From Smithella sp. (lineage in GTDB: Bacteria; Desulfobacterota; Syntrophia; Syntrophales; Smithellaceae), in the NCBI GenBank assembly GCA_018056685.1, contig JAGPFC010000002.1, positions 134,178-198,177 on the forward strand: DNA of 64,000 bases, written 5' to 3'. Below are positions 9,153 through 17,515 of this stretch, piece by piece; positions within the stretch are counted from its first letter, which is position 1; every line of letters begins with the position of its first letter. Under the pieces are notes generated by a model, which was not told the DNA's origin, did no database searches, and was given only the letters and a program-made list of their open reading frames with translations. The translations under genes and the position numbers were made by a program.

Positions 9153-9909
9153 AATATCCAAACTTACCCACCGTTTCGCGGGGCTTTGCGCCGTGTCTGA
9201 TTTCAACTGCGCCATTGAACCGCATGAACTGGTCGGCGTCATCGGCCCCAACGGCGCGGGCAAAACGACCGTTTTCAATTTAATCACCGGCGTTTATCGT
9301 GCAAGCGAGGGCAGCATTAAACTGAACAATCAGGAACTCGTCGGCCTGACGCCGCATCAAATCACCAAGCTGGGTATCGCCCGCACCTTTCAGAATATCC
9401 GACTGTTTAAGGAGTTGAGCGTTCTGGATAATGTCCGCATCGCGCATTACGGCCAGATTGCCTACACACCCGCGGAGGCTCTTTTGCACATCGGTCGTTT
9501 CCGTGCTGAAGAAAAACGCATCATCCATCAGGCCCTGGATCTGCTCTCGATTTTCAAGCTTGATGAAATGGCCGGAGAAAAAGCCAAGAATCTGCCGTAC
9601 GGTTTGCAGCGGAGACTGGAAATTGCCCGCGCGCTGGCCACCGAACCGAACCTGCTGCTCCTGGATGAACCGGCCGCCGGAATGAATCCCAACGAAATCA
9701 TCCAGCTCATGGATTTCATCGACTGGATTCGCAAAACCTTTTCCGTAACCATTATTTTGATTGAACATCAGATGCGGCTGGTGATGGGCATCTGCGAACG
9801 CTTAATCGTCCTGGATTTCGGCGCGACGATCGCGACGGGGGTTCCCGCGGAGATCCAAAATAATCCCAAGGTTCTGGAAGCTTATCTTGGTGTGGAGGTG
9901 GCCGTATGA
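9139..9909 (+). CDS. livG: Branched-chain amino acid ABC transporter ATP-binding protein LivG
   Basis: About 256 residues. Walker A is GPNGAGKTT, the Q-loop lies in ARTFQNIRLF, the family-specific signature is LPYGLQRRLEIARAL in place of LSGGQ, and Walker B is LLLLDEPAAG. The switch His lies in EHQMRLVM. It energises LivHM on the cytoplasmic side together with LivF. The ATG at 9139 has AAGGAGG 6 bases upstream; a GTG directly before it is an alternative. The gene overlaps livM by 14 bases and livF by 4 bases. Confidence 0.94.
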   Translation: MPLLEISKLTHRFAGLCAVSDFNCAIEPHELVGVIGPNGAGKTTVFNLITGVYRASEGSIKLNNQELVGLTPHQITKLGIARTFQNIRLFKELSVLDNVRIAHYGQIAYTPAEALLHIGRFRAEEKRIIHQALDLLSIFKLDEMAGEKAKNLPYGLQRRLEIARALATEPNLLLLDEPAAGMNPNEIIQLMDFIDWIRKTFSVTIILIEHQMRLVMGICERLIVLDFGATIATGVPAEIQNNPKVLEAYLGVEVAV

Positions 9910-10625
9910 CGCCTGCGGAAAAAATTCTGACCGTTTCTCATTTAAAAGTTTCCTACGACAGCATTCACGCGGTTGACGATATATCTTTTGACGTGGGCAA
10001 AGGAGAAATCGTTACGCTCATCGGCGCCAACGGCGCGGGCAAATCATCGATCCTGCGGGCAATCTCGGGCCTCATTCCCTTCGACGGCAGCATCACCTAT
10101 GCAGGAAAAGATTTGAAAAACATTGCCGCCGACCAGATTGTGGCCGCAGGCATCGCCCACGTACCGGAAGGCCGGGGTATCTTCGGCAATCTGACCGTGT
10201 TCGAAAATCTGAAACTCGCCACCTGGCAGCGCAAAGATCAAGAGCAGATTAAAAGAGATTTTGAAAATGTATTTTCGCTTTTCCCGCGCCTGCAGGAAAG
10301 AAGAAAACAACAGGGAGGAATGCTCTCCGGTGGGGAACAGCAGATGCTGGCTGTCGGACGCGCGCTGATGACCGACGCGCAAATGCTGCTGCTGGACGAA
10401 CCTTCGATGGGACTGTCTCCGGTTCTGGTTCGGGATATTTTCAAAATCATTCAGGACATCAACGCGGCAGGGAAAACCATCCTGCTCGTTGAACAAAACG
10501 CCAATATGTCGCTGCATATTGCCTCGCGAGGTTATGTTCTGGAAACCGGCCGCATCGTTCTTTCCGGCACCGGCAGGGAACTCACCGGCAATCCCCGTGT
10601 CAAGGAAGCCTATCTGGGTGGATAG
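9906..10625 (+). CDS. livF: Branched-chain amino acid ABC transporter ATP-binding protein LivF
   Basis: A 239-residue ABC ATPase. Walker A is GANGAGKSS, then HVPEGRGIFGNLTVFENL (a LivF hallmark), signature LSGGEQQMLAVGRAL, Walker B MLLLDEPSMGLSP and switch EQNA. It heterodimerises with LivG. The ATG overlaps the livG stop by 4 bases. It is the last gene of the operon; the 100 bases that follow have no obvious terminator. Confidence 0.94.
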   Translation: MTPAEKILTVSHLKVSYDSIHAVDDISFDVGKGEIVTLIGANGAGKSSILRAISGLIPFDGSITYAGKDLKNIAADQIVAAGIAHVPEGRGIFGNLTVFENLKLATWQRKDQEQIKRDFENVFSLFPRLQERRKQQGGMLSGGEQQMLAVGRALMTDAQMLLLDEPSMGLSPVLVRDIFKIIQDINAAGKTILLVEQNANMSLHIASRGYVLETGRIVLSGTGRELTGNPRVKEAYLGG

Positions 10626-10726
10626 AAATTGAGCGGTAAATCTCTTTTGACTGCAAATTGTCCCTGTGTTACAAGAAATTCATAATAAATAAATGATCCA
10701 AACCAAAACCCATTCGCCGGAAAATT

Positions 10727-11809
10727 TTGCTAATGGACAATCACAGTGCGTTAGTTGAAGAAAGGGGAATACTGGAATTACTCCAGGTGTGGTGGCTTGC
10801 TTTTCGCTACCATTTTGTTCCCTCCAGTTTCCTGCCGGCCATTCTGGGCGTTATCGTGGCCTGGTCGCAAACCGGATTCATGAATCAATGGTTTTTCTTT
10901 CTGACCGCGCTGGGCGTAACGCTCAACCACGTCGCCCTGAATATGACCGACGACTATTTCGATTACCACGCCGCCGTCGATCGCTTTGATCAAAGAGAAG
11001 GCAATCCTTATGCCGGCGGCAGCGGCGTCTTAACGAGCGGAAAAATTCAGCATCATCAGATGCGCCTCGTTTTTACAGTATTCTACCTGCTGACCATCCT
11101 CATTGGTCTTTATCTTTGCGTCGTTCAGACCTGGTGGGTACTCGCTTTCGGAGTATTCGGCATGGCCAGTTCTTATTTTTATACGGCGCCACCTTTGCGT
11201 TACGGCTACCGCGGCTTCGGCGAAATCTCGCAACTGATTAATTTCAGTCTAACCATCGGTCTGGGCGCTTATGTTGTGCAAACGGTTTCTTTTTCCTGGG
11301 AGGCGTTTTGGGTTCTGTTACCACTGGGCTTTATGATGTTTGCCATGATCATCATCAACGAAATACCGGACAGCAAAGATGATGCCGCCGCCGGCAAATG
11401 CACTCTGGTGGCGCGCTTCGGCTCAAAAAAGGCGGTCTGGCTTTATGGACTGGCCATGATGGCGGCCTATGCCATTATTCTGTTTGCGCCGCTGTGGGAC
11501 ATGGCGACGCCGTGGATTTATCTGACGCTGCCGATTTTGCCCTGGACGATTCAGGCATTTCGTATTCTTAAAAAAAACTTCAGCGAACCGGTCAAACTGG
11601 CGCCGGCCAATTTGTTAACCATCCGCGTTCATCATCTGACAGGAATTTTATTCATCATCGCCTATCTTATTCAGGGTCTGCAAAACGGGCGCGATTTTCA
11701 GCAGGCTTTTTTTGCCGTGTTTACTTTAACGGCTTTTTATCTTCCGGCTGCCGTTTTCGTGCTTTTCAAGAATAATAATTCGCAGCAACCGAATGACCGA
11801 ACAGGGTAG
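10727..11809 (+). CDS. UbiA-family prenyltransferase (MenA-like)
   Basis: A 360-residue polytopic enzyme; the start may be the TTG at 10727 or the ATG at 10733. It carries both Asp-rich motifs of the UbiA family: NMTDDYFDY (about residues 72-80) and NEIPDSKDDAAAGK. The second is close to the N-D-x-x-D-x-x-x-D-x-x-x-G-K pattern of 1,4-dihydroxy-2-naphthoate prenyltransferase (MenA). It would transfer a polyprenyl group from the diphosphate to an aromatic acceptor in the inner membrane, most simply for menaquinone. Proteins of this type also occur in other roles, so the substrate is inferred. Downstream is a cytochrome b5-like membrane protein, which suits a redox context. Confidence 0.7.
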   Translation: MLMDNHSALVEERGILELLQVWWLAFRYHFVPSSFLPAILGVIVAWSQTGFMNQWFFFLTALGVTLNHVALNMTDDYFDYHAAVDRFDQREGNPYAGGSGVLTSGKIQHHQMRLVFTVFYLLTILIGLYLCVVQTWWVLAFGVFGMASSYFYTAPPLRYGYRGFGEISQLINFSLTIGLGAYVVQTVSFSWEAFWVLLPLGFMMFAMIIINEIPDSKDDAAAGKCTLVARFGSKKAVWLYGLAMMAAYAIILFAPLWDMATPWIYLTLPILPWTIQAFRILKKNFSEPVKLAPANLLTIRVHHLTGILFIIAYLIQGLQNGRDFQQAFFAVFTLTAFYLPAAVFVLFKNNNSQQPNDRTG

Positions 11810-11860
11810 CGCCGGATTTGTTTTTGCAACACGTAAACCAAATACAGGGAGGACAAAGGC

Positions 11861-12580
11861 ATGGAATTTGACCGCGAGACATTATCGAAACACGATGGCA
11901 AGGAAGGACGGAAGGCTTTTGTCGCTGTGGATGGCAAGGTCTATGATGTGACCGGAAACCGTCTGTGGAAAAACGGCATGCACATGAACCGGCATCAGGC
12001 GGGTATTGATCTGACCGAGGCCATTGCCGCCTCACCTCACGGCAGGGACATTCTCGCCAAGATACAAGCGCAGGGCACACTCAGCAAAGAAAAAGAGGAA
12101 AAACCGCCGTTTCTGCCGGATTGGCTGGTGCAGTTTATGGAGGACTATCCATTTTTCAAAAGGCATCCGCATCCGATGGTCGTTCATTTTCCCATGGCTA
12201 TTTTTATCATCGTGCCGCTGTTTCTGGCCTGGTATTACCTGATCAGTCCGGCACAGGGGCTCCTCGACGCCATATTTTACCTCTATATTTTGGGAACCCT
12301 GTCGCTGCCGGTGGCCATGGCAACTGGAGTGCTGGCCTGGCTGGTGAACTATTCGGGCAAGCCCAATCCCCTGATCGTACGCAAAACCATTTTTTCCTTC
12401 CTGCTACTGATTTTCGACATCGTCATCATGGCGGCGCTGATTAGCAAACCCGCCATTCTGCAAAATCCTTCCGGCACGGAATGGATTGTGCCGGTTTTAA
12501 TTTTCTTTTGTCTGCCGGTGGTATCACTTATCGGAGAACATGGGGGTAAACTGGTGTTTCCCGTATTAAAGAACAAATAG
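11861..12580 (+). CDS. Cytochrome b5-like heme-binding domain fused to a DUF2231 membrane domain
   Basis: A 239-residue protein. Residues 1-75 are a bacterial cytochrome b5-like domain: VAVDGKVYDVTGNRLWKNG, the heme-ligand region MHMNRHQAG and a second His in SPHG. From about residue 100 comes a four-helix DUF2231 module opening with the typical HPMVVHFPMAIFI. Such proteins are probable inner-membrane heme or redox proteins with unknown partners. AGGGAGG sits upstream of the ATG. It follows the MenA-like gene by 51 bases in the same direction, so a quinone-linked role is plausible but unproven. Confidence 0.75.
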   Translation: MEFDRETLSKHDGKEGRKAFVAVDGKVYDVTGNRLWKNGMHMNRHQAGIDLTEAIAASPHGRDILAKIQAQGTLSKEKEEKPPFLPDWLVQFMEDYPFFKRHPHPMVVHFPMAIFIIVPLFLAWYYLISPAQGLLDAIFYLYILGTLSLPVAMATGVLAWLVNYSGKPNPLIVRKTIFSFLLLIFDIVIMAALISKPAILQNPSGTEWIVPVLIFFCLPVVSLIGEHGGKLVFPVLKNK

Positions 12581-12808
12581 CATATGTTAGGCATGGCAAT
12601 GCTCAGGATTGATGACATGCTCAACCGTTGCGTGACCACGATAACCGGAATGAAGTTTTTTTTGTTCCTGATATTGCGTTATTGTTTCAAAAGAGTTAAT
12701 TTATAACAAATCTTCTCACTGTCTCTGAAAAGTTGTGCTTTCGGTCTTTTGACAAGGTGGATTACGCAACTATTTAACCACATTAATGAAAATGAAAGGA
12801 GGCCCGTT

Positions 12809-13267
12809 ATGCCATCGAGGATATTAAAAGAATTCCTGGACAGCCAGGGAGTCCGGTACGTCATCATAACCCATTCGCCGGCCTATACGGCCCAGCAAAT
12901 TGCCCAGTCTGCGCACATTCCGGGAAAGGAATTGGCCAAAACGGTCATCACCATCATTGACGGAAAGATGGCCATGGCTGTTCTGCCCGCCAGTTATGCC
13001 GTCGATTTCGATTATTTCCGGAAGGAAATCGGAGCGAAAAAAATAGAACTGGCCACGGAAGAGCAATTCAAGGATAAATTTCCGGATTGCGAGATTGGCT
13101 TCATGCCGCCTTTCGGCAACCTGTACGGGATGGAAGTCTATGTGGACCAGCATTTGACAAAGGATCAAGAGATTGCCTTCAATGCAGGAAACCACATGGA
13201 ACTGTTCCGGTTGTCTTATCAGGACTTCGAAAGACTTGTGAAGCCAAAAGTTGTAAAATTTACATGA
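12809..13267 (+). CDS. YbaK/EbsC-type aminoacyl-tRNA deacylase
   Basis: About 152 residues from the ATG at 12809, which has GAAAGGAGG upstream; the longer frame from 12749 is AT-rich and unsupported. It shows the YbaK fold pattern: YVIITHSPAYTAQQIAQ, HIPGKELAKTVI with the functional Lys, AVLPASYAVD, IGFMPPFGN and a C-terminal MELFRLSYQDFERL. Family members hydrolyse mischarged tRNAs in trans (Pro, Ala or Cys types). Stand-alone proteins of this MPPFGN subtype are often annotated as YbaK/prolyl-tRNA deacylase; the exact tRNA cannot be told from sequence. Confidence 0.82.
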   Translation: MPSRILKEFLDSQGVRYVIITHSPAYTAQQIAQSAHIPGKELAKTVITIIDGKMAMAVLPASYAVDFDYFRKEIGAKKIELATEEQFKDKFPDCEIGFMPPFGNLYGMEVYVDQHLTKDQEIAFNAGNHMELFRLSYQDFERLVKPKVVKFT

Positions 13268-13571
13268 TGGTGGACAAATTTCTTCCGCTCTGTCTTTTTT
13301 AAAAAGAGGATTTGTTCCTCCACCGGGTTTTCGCGTCATCTTTCAGAACGAAGGATTATGGCGTCGCCGTCTTTTACGGTCGTTCCAGTCGATGATTCGC
13401 CTTCGGTAACCTTCAGGCTGTTTATTGAAATGTATCAGTCATGACGCTCCCGGGGTAAATGACTGCCCTCCTTTTTTATTTTAAAAATTCTTTTCCTTTT
13501 TTCTTGCATTCTTTTTTCAACTGAACAATTATGTTGCCGGTGTCCCGGATAAAGACATAAATTTTAACAGC
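13268..13571. other. Intergenic stretch without a clear feature
   Basis: It contains a short A/T palindrome (TCTTTTTTAAAAAGA, about 13297-13311) and a pyrimidine-rich tract around 13470-13520. No good terminator stem, promoter pair or RNA gene could be recognised. Confidence 0.5.
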
Positions 13572-14021
13572 ATGGATACCAAAGGTTTGCCAAAAATGAT
13601 TGATGAAAAATTACTGGAAATTCGTAATTACGACGGCACGGGCTATAAGCCTTTGATCGACTATGATAAATGGCGGGTAGCGATGTTGCGTTACTGTGAC
13701 GAATTGCTGCCCGAACGCATCTTCGCGATGCAGCGGCATGACGAAACGGATGAGGTTTTTGTCCTTCTGGAGGGACGTTGTATCCTTTTTATCGGTGAAG
13801 GTAAAAATATCATCAATTCGATTACCGCAGTTGATATGGTGCCGCACAAACTTTACAACGTCAAACGCGGTGTGTGGCACAATCACACGCTCAACAAACA
13901 AGCATCCGTGCTGATTGTGGAAAATCGTGATACCACCGTTCACAATTCGCCGAAGATGCTGTTGAATGAAGGCCAGCGCAAACGCATTGCCGAGATTACG
14001 CACGAATTATGGCGGGATTGA
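13572..14021 (+). CDS. Small cupin-fold protein (WbuC-like)
   Basis: A 149-residue cytoplasmic protein; an internal ATG at 13596 (MIDEKLL) with AAAGG upstream is a likely alternative start. The cupin core is visible: RHDETDEVFVLLEGRCILFIG (cupin motif 1, with the H...E...G pattern reduced to one His and acidic residues), then YNVKRGVWHNHTL (motif 2). WbuC-type cupins sit in polysaccharide clusters and are often of unknown function. It is followed within 2 bases by repeat R1, whose first hairpin may end the transcript. Confidence 0.65.
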   Translation: MDTKGLPKMIDEKLLEIRNYDGTGYKPLIDYDKWRVAMLRYCDELLPERIFAMQRHDETDEVFVLLEGRCILFIGEGKNIINSITAVDMVPHKLYNVKRGVWHNHTLNKQASVLIVENRDTTVHNSPKMLLNEGQRKRIAEITHELWRD

Positions 14022-14023
14022 AG

Positions 14024-14332
14024 AACCCCACCGCAAGCAGTGGGGTTATCCAAAGGAACTTGCGCGCCAAGGAGCGGAGAATTAGACCCGCATTTATCCC
14101 GCTCGGCCTAAAGTGACCTTTAGGTTATCCGCCTCGGGGATATCAAGGACATCTGCGATATCCTCCGTCTGCGGCGGGATAATTCAACTAACGAGTTTCC
14201 GTCTGCTGCGCTTCTGAAACTTGAGTTTCATTAATTCGACCATCAAATTTCCGTGTACCTCTAGTGAACCTATAGTACCCTTCGGGGTATTCAGGTTATT
14301 CGTTTCTGAAATTTGGGTCTCATGAAAATTCC
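14024..14332 (+). repeat. Mosaic palindromic repeat, family R1, long copy
   Basis: A non-coding array of small hairpins: 14024-14047 (AACCCCAC/GTGGGGTT), 14107-14124 (CCTAAAG/CTTTAGG) and 14138-14163 (GGATATC/GATATCC). The first ~115 bases and the last ~70 bases align closely with the copy at 27327-27515; about 90 bases in the middle are unique to this copy. It starts 2 bases after the cupin stop. Between it and the promoter at 14407 I see nothing else. Confidence 0.75.
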
Positions 14333-14406
14333 ATGAACCGCCTTTCACCTTTGACCCTTCACTGTGCATATTGCTTTTTCAAAACATGATCAGTGGTTAA
14401 TATTTA

Positions 14407-14435
14407 TTGACATACGATAATCGCTTCTCTAGAAT
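14407..14435 (+). promoter_or_regulatory. Sigma70-type promoter for the ATP-grasp / DHS-like genes
   Basis: TTGACA (14407-14412), a 17-base spacer and TAGAAT (14430-14435), 70 bases upstream of the ATP-grasp start. GGAG at 14493-14496 is 8 bases before the GTG start. Confidence 0.75.
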
Positions 14436-14504
14436 CACTCTCCATGAAACAGGTCCCTGTAAACCGAAGACCTGCACAAAAAGCAAAATTTTGGAGATCA
14501 TGAG

Positions 14505-15524
14505 GTGTTGCCAGAAATAAACCCAAAGAAAATTCCTGTCGTTTTGTTGTACAATATCAACCCGGAGTGGACGCCGGAGGAGAAATCAGAAGTCATCAGG
14601 CAGTCCACCGAACTGGGCAATGCCCTGCAGGAAACCGGATATCCGTTGTCTGCGGTCTGTATCACCAACGATGATTTTGCCTCTCATCTTCGCGACTTTG
14701 ATCCCGGGAAATATATAATTTTCAACTGGTGCGAAGATATCCCCGGTGTGCAGCACGGTGAATGGCTGGTGGCCAGGAAACTGGAAGAAATGGGCTATAC
14801 CTTTACCGGCGCATCGTCCGAAGCCCTTGCGCTCGCGCAGGACAAGCGGCGCGTCAAGAAAATTCTGGATCAGGCTTCGATTCCCACACCGGCCTGGCGG
14901 GTTTTCAGCTCCCCGGATGGTCAAGAATGGAAAATATTCCCGGCCATTGTCAAGCCGCAGAATGAGCACTGCTCCGCGGGTATCACGCCGGAATCCGTGG
15001 TGCTGAATCAGCAAGATTTAAAAAACCGTGTATCATTTGTCCTGAATCATTATTCTCAACCCGCACTGGTCGAAGATTTCGTTGACGGACGTGAGTTTCA
15101 TGTCGCCGTCTGGGGAAATGAAAAAATATCTGTCCTGCCCGCGGCGGAAATGGACTTTGCCTCATTTGGCAATATCCGGGACCGGCTATGTTCCTATGAA
15201 GCAAAATTTATTCCCGGTTCGCAGCATTATGAAGAAATCAAAACGCTTTTGCCGGCACCGCTGACCCATGATGAAAAAGAAGCCATGGAAAAGGTTTGCA
15301 TCGATGCCTACCGGGCCACCGGGTGCCGGGATTACGCCCGGATGGATATCCGGTTGCGGAACAATATTTTTTATATTCTGGATGTCAATCCCAACGCGGA
15401 TATCAGTTCCGATGCCAGCATGGCCTGCGCCGCGGAAACTGACGGCATAACTTATGCCCAAATGGGCAGTGAGATTGTACAAATGGCCGTGAGAAGACAT
15501 CCTGTCCTGAGTAAAACTCTTTAA
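14505..15524 (+). CDS. D-alanine--D-alanine ligase-like ATP-grasp enzyme
   Basis: A 339-residue protein with a GTG start (TTG directly after is an alternative). Order of motifs: N-terminal pre-ATP domain; TGASSEALALAQDKRRVKK (Ddl-like); the ATP-grasp Lys in FPAIVKPQNEHCSAGI; LVEDFVDGREFHVAV; CRDYARMDIR; and the metal-binding LDVNPNAD. True Ddl enzymes usually end with LEVNTxPGMTxxS, which is altered here, so the substrate is probably not D-Ala-D-Ala; a peptide- or amino-acid-ligating role is more likely. It shares a promoter direction with, and lies 92 bases before, the deoxyhypusine synthase-like gene. Confidence 0.65.
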   Translation: MLPEINPKKIPVVLLYNINPEWTPEEKSEVIRQSTELGNALQETGYPLSAVCITNDDFASHLRDFDPGKYIIFNWCEDIPGVQHGEWLVARKLEEMGYTFTGASSEALALAQDKRRVKKILDQASIPTPAWRVFSSPDGQEWKIFPAIVKPQNEHCSAGITPESVVLNQQDLKNRVSFVLNHYSQPALVEDFVDGREFHVAVWGNEKISVLPAAEMDFASFGNIRDRLCSYEAKFIPGSQHYEEIKTLLPAPLTHDEKEAMEKVCIDAYRATGCRDYARMDIRLRNNIFYILDVNPNADISSDASMACAAETDGITYAQMGSEIVQMAVRRHPVLSKTL

Positions 15525-15616
15525 GACGATAACCTTTTCAGGGAGTTGACTTTTCACAGTCGATGATTTAGAAGCATAACCAAAACAAATATTAAAATTT
15601 AGGGAGTCAGAACGTA

Positions 15617-16642
15617 ATGAAAAAGAAAGATTTATTGAAAAAGAAGGTCGAGCATATCGATATTAAGAAAATCGATGCCGTGAATATCATCAACGCGATG
15701 AAAAAGATGTCTTTTTCCGCCCGTGATCTGGCCAATGCCGCCGATATTTACGACCGGATGCTCAAAGAGAAAAAATGCGCGATTATTCTGACTCTGGCCG
15801 GCTCCACGTCAGCGGCAGGCTGCATGCAGGTTTACGTTGATTTGGTTAAAAACAACATGATTGACGCCATAGTCGCAACCGGCGCATCGATTGTCGACAT
15901 GGACTTTTTTGAAGCGCTGGGATTCAGTCACTACCAGGGCACGCCGTTTGTTGACGATAAACTTCTGCGCAGCCTCTACATTGACCGGATTTACGACACC
16001 TTCATCAGTGAAGATGATTTGCAGGTCTGCGACAAAACCATCAAGAAAATTGCCGATTCGCTTGAACCGCGCCCCTACTCTTCGCGGGAATTTATAGCCG
16101 AGATGGGCAAATATCTGGTGAAAAACGCGAAGAAGAAAAACTCTCTGGTTCAGGCGGCCTACGAAAACAACGTGCCGATTTTCTGCCCGGCCTTTTCCGA
16201 CAGCTCCGCCGGTTTCGGACTCGTTTTGCATCAGGTTGAACGTCCCGAAAAGCATCTTTCCATTGATTCCGTGAAGGATTTCCTGGAACTGACACAAATA
16301 AAAATTAAAGCCGGAACCAGCGGTTTATTGATGATTGGCGGCGGCGTGCCGAAAAACTTCGCCCAGGATACCGTCGTCTGCGCCGAAATCCTGGGAAAAG
16401 ATGTCCCCATGCATAAATATGCCGTGCAGATTACTGTTGCGGATGTGCGTGATGGGGCCTGCTCCAGCTCGACGCTCAAAGAGGCCAATTCCTGGGGCAA
16501 GGTGGATTCCTCCTGTGAGCAGATGGTTTATGCCGAAGCCACAACAGTTCTGCCTCTACTGGCCAGCTACGCCTATCACCAGGGAAACTGGAAAAAAAGA
16601 AAGAAATGGAATTTATCGAAAATTTTCGAGACCGGAAAATAA
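15617..16642 (+). CDS. Deoxyhypusine synthase-family protein
   Basis: A 341-residue protein with AGGGAG upstream. DHS-family features are visible: LTLAGSTSAAGCMQVYVDL, IVATGASIVDMD (NAD-binding region), FCPAFSDSSAGFGL, LMIGGGVPKNF, and near the C-terminus EANSWGKVDSSCEQMVYAEATTVLP compressed around SWGK, which matches the catalytic Lys segment of eukaryotic DHS. Bacteria lack eIF5A, and bacterial homologues include homospermidine synthases, so the reaction is probably aminobutyl transfer from spermidine or putrescine to a polyamine or another amine. A perfect terminator follows. Confidence 0.8.
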   Translation: MKKKDLLKKKVEHIDIKKIDAVNIINAMKKMSFSARDLANAADIYDRMLKEKKCAIILTLAGSTSAAGCMQVYVDLVKNNMIDAIVATGASIVDMDFFEALGFSHYQGTPFVDDKLLRSLYIDRIYDTFISEDDLQVCDKTIKKIADSLEPRPYSSREFIAEMGKYLVKNAKKKNSLVQAAYENNVPIFCPAFSDSSAGFGLVLHQVERPEKHLSIDSVKDFLELTQIKIKAGTSGLLMIGGGVPKNFAQDTVVCAEILGKDVPMHKYAVQITVADVRDGACSSSTLKEANSWGKVDSSCEQMVYAEATTVLPLLASYAYHQGNWKKRKKWNLSKIFETGK

Positions 16643-16668
16643 ACTGCTTCTGAAAAACTGATCGATAT

Positions 16669-16709
16669 AAAAAGGTTGCTTTCGTATAAAGACGAGAGCA
16701 ACCTTTTTT
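16669..16709. terminator. Bidirectional terminator between convergent genes
   Basis: The stem AAAAAGGTTGCT pairs with AGCAACCTTTTT, with further pairing inside the loop. A T-tract follows on both strands. It serves the DHS-like gene (plus strand) and the 90-residue secreted protein (minus strand). Confidence 0.92.
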
Positions 16710-16725
16710 GCTTCATGAATCTTGA

Positions 16726-16998
16726 TTATTTTTTCTTGGCTTCTTTAGCTTCCTTGGCTTCGACGGATACCGCTTTCATGGTATATTCAATCGTTACTTT
16801 GGAACCTACCTTCACATCGCCGGTTACTTTTGTGGAAGCGTCACGGGCGACTTCCCATTTTTCCTTGCCTTTCTGGACAACGATGTAATTCGGCGTTACT
16901 TCCAGAACCGGTCCGGTAACCTGATAGGTTTTACCGGCGGCAAAAGCTACGGACGCGACAAAAAGAAACGCACAAACAAGAACTAAAACTTTTTTCAT
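16726..16998 (-). CDS. Small secreted protein of unknown function
   Basis: A 90-residue protein. A clear signal peptide (KKVLVLVCAFLFVASVAFA) is followed by a ~55-residue all-beta-looking domain (YQVTGPVLEVTPNYIVVQ, KVTIEYTMKAV) and a Lys/Glu/Ala tail (EAKEAKEAKKK). It resembles small OB-fold-like periplasmic proteins but matches no named family that I recognise. CCTCCTT on the plus strand gives AAGGAGG 6 bases before the ATG, and a promoter lies just upstream. Confidence 0.7.
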   Translation of the reverse strand: MKKVLVLVCAFLFVASVAFAAGKTYQVTGPVLEVTPNYIVVQKGKEKWEVARDASTKVTGDVKVGSKVTIEYTMKAVSVEAKEAKEAKKK

Positions 16999-17048
16999 AA
17001 AAATCCTCCTTTTGTTTTTAATATTAAGTTGTTAATTTTAGATAAGAT

Positions 17049-17077
17049 TCTCTATCAAAGCTAATGGCAATTGTCAA
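17049..17077 (-). promoter_or_regulatory. Promoter of the small secreted protein
   Basis: On the minus strand TTGACA (17077-17072) is separated by 17 bases from TAGAGA (17054-17049). This lies about 50 bases upstream of the ATG at 16998. Confidence 0.6.
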
Positions 17078-17169
17078 AGTTATTTATACCGAAAATCTTG
17101 TACTGCCGACTCCGATCACATTTCACAGATACTTGCATAAAAACCATTTATTGTGTAACGGAAATTACA

Positions 17170-17433
17170 ATGAACGAAGACAAAGAAAGAAAACTTAACC
17201 TTACTTATCCCTGCGTCTGGATTTATAAAATTATCGGCCAGAACCGGGAAGAGATGAATTCGGCGGTTCACGAAATCATTTGTGACCGTTCCTTTTCAAT
17301 TATCTTTTCCCGTATCAGCGAAAATGCGAAGTATCACAGCCTGAACGTGGAAGTCACGGTCGAAAGCGAATCCCATCGTCAGGCCATCTACGAAGCGCTC
17401 CAATCTCACCGGGCAATCAAAATTGTTTTATAA
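17170..17433 (+). CDS. DUF493 (YbeD-like) protein
   Basis: About 87 residues from the ATG at 17170; the earlier in-frame ATG at 17071 overlaps the divergent promoter and adds an unrelated tail. The sequence follows the YbeD/DUF493 ferredoxin-like pattern: LTYPCVWIYKIIGQN, a central helix, YHSLNVEVTVESESHRQAIYEAL (shown in part) and IKIVL at the end. YbeD proteins are small ACT-like cytoplasmic proteins suggested to be regulatory; no enzymatic role is known. Confidence 0.78.
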   Translation: MNEDKERKLNLTYPCVWIYKIIGQNREEMNSAVHEIICDRSFSIIFSRISENAKYHSLNVEVTVESESHRQAIYEALQSHRAIKIVL

Positions 17434-17515
17434 ATTAATTCCAGATACTTATCGCGCAATCCAGTCTTTTCATCGCTTTTCAGATCACCGAAAAGTTTTG
17501 GCTGCTTCCGGATGA

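Noticed and set aside
8970-9768. Minus-strand frames opposite livM and livG.
   Set aside because: Shadows of conserved transporter genes without motifs of their own.
12584-12709. A 41-codon plus-strand frame after the cytochrome b5-DUF2231 gene.
   Set aside because: No ribosome site and no recognisable family; likely chance.
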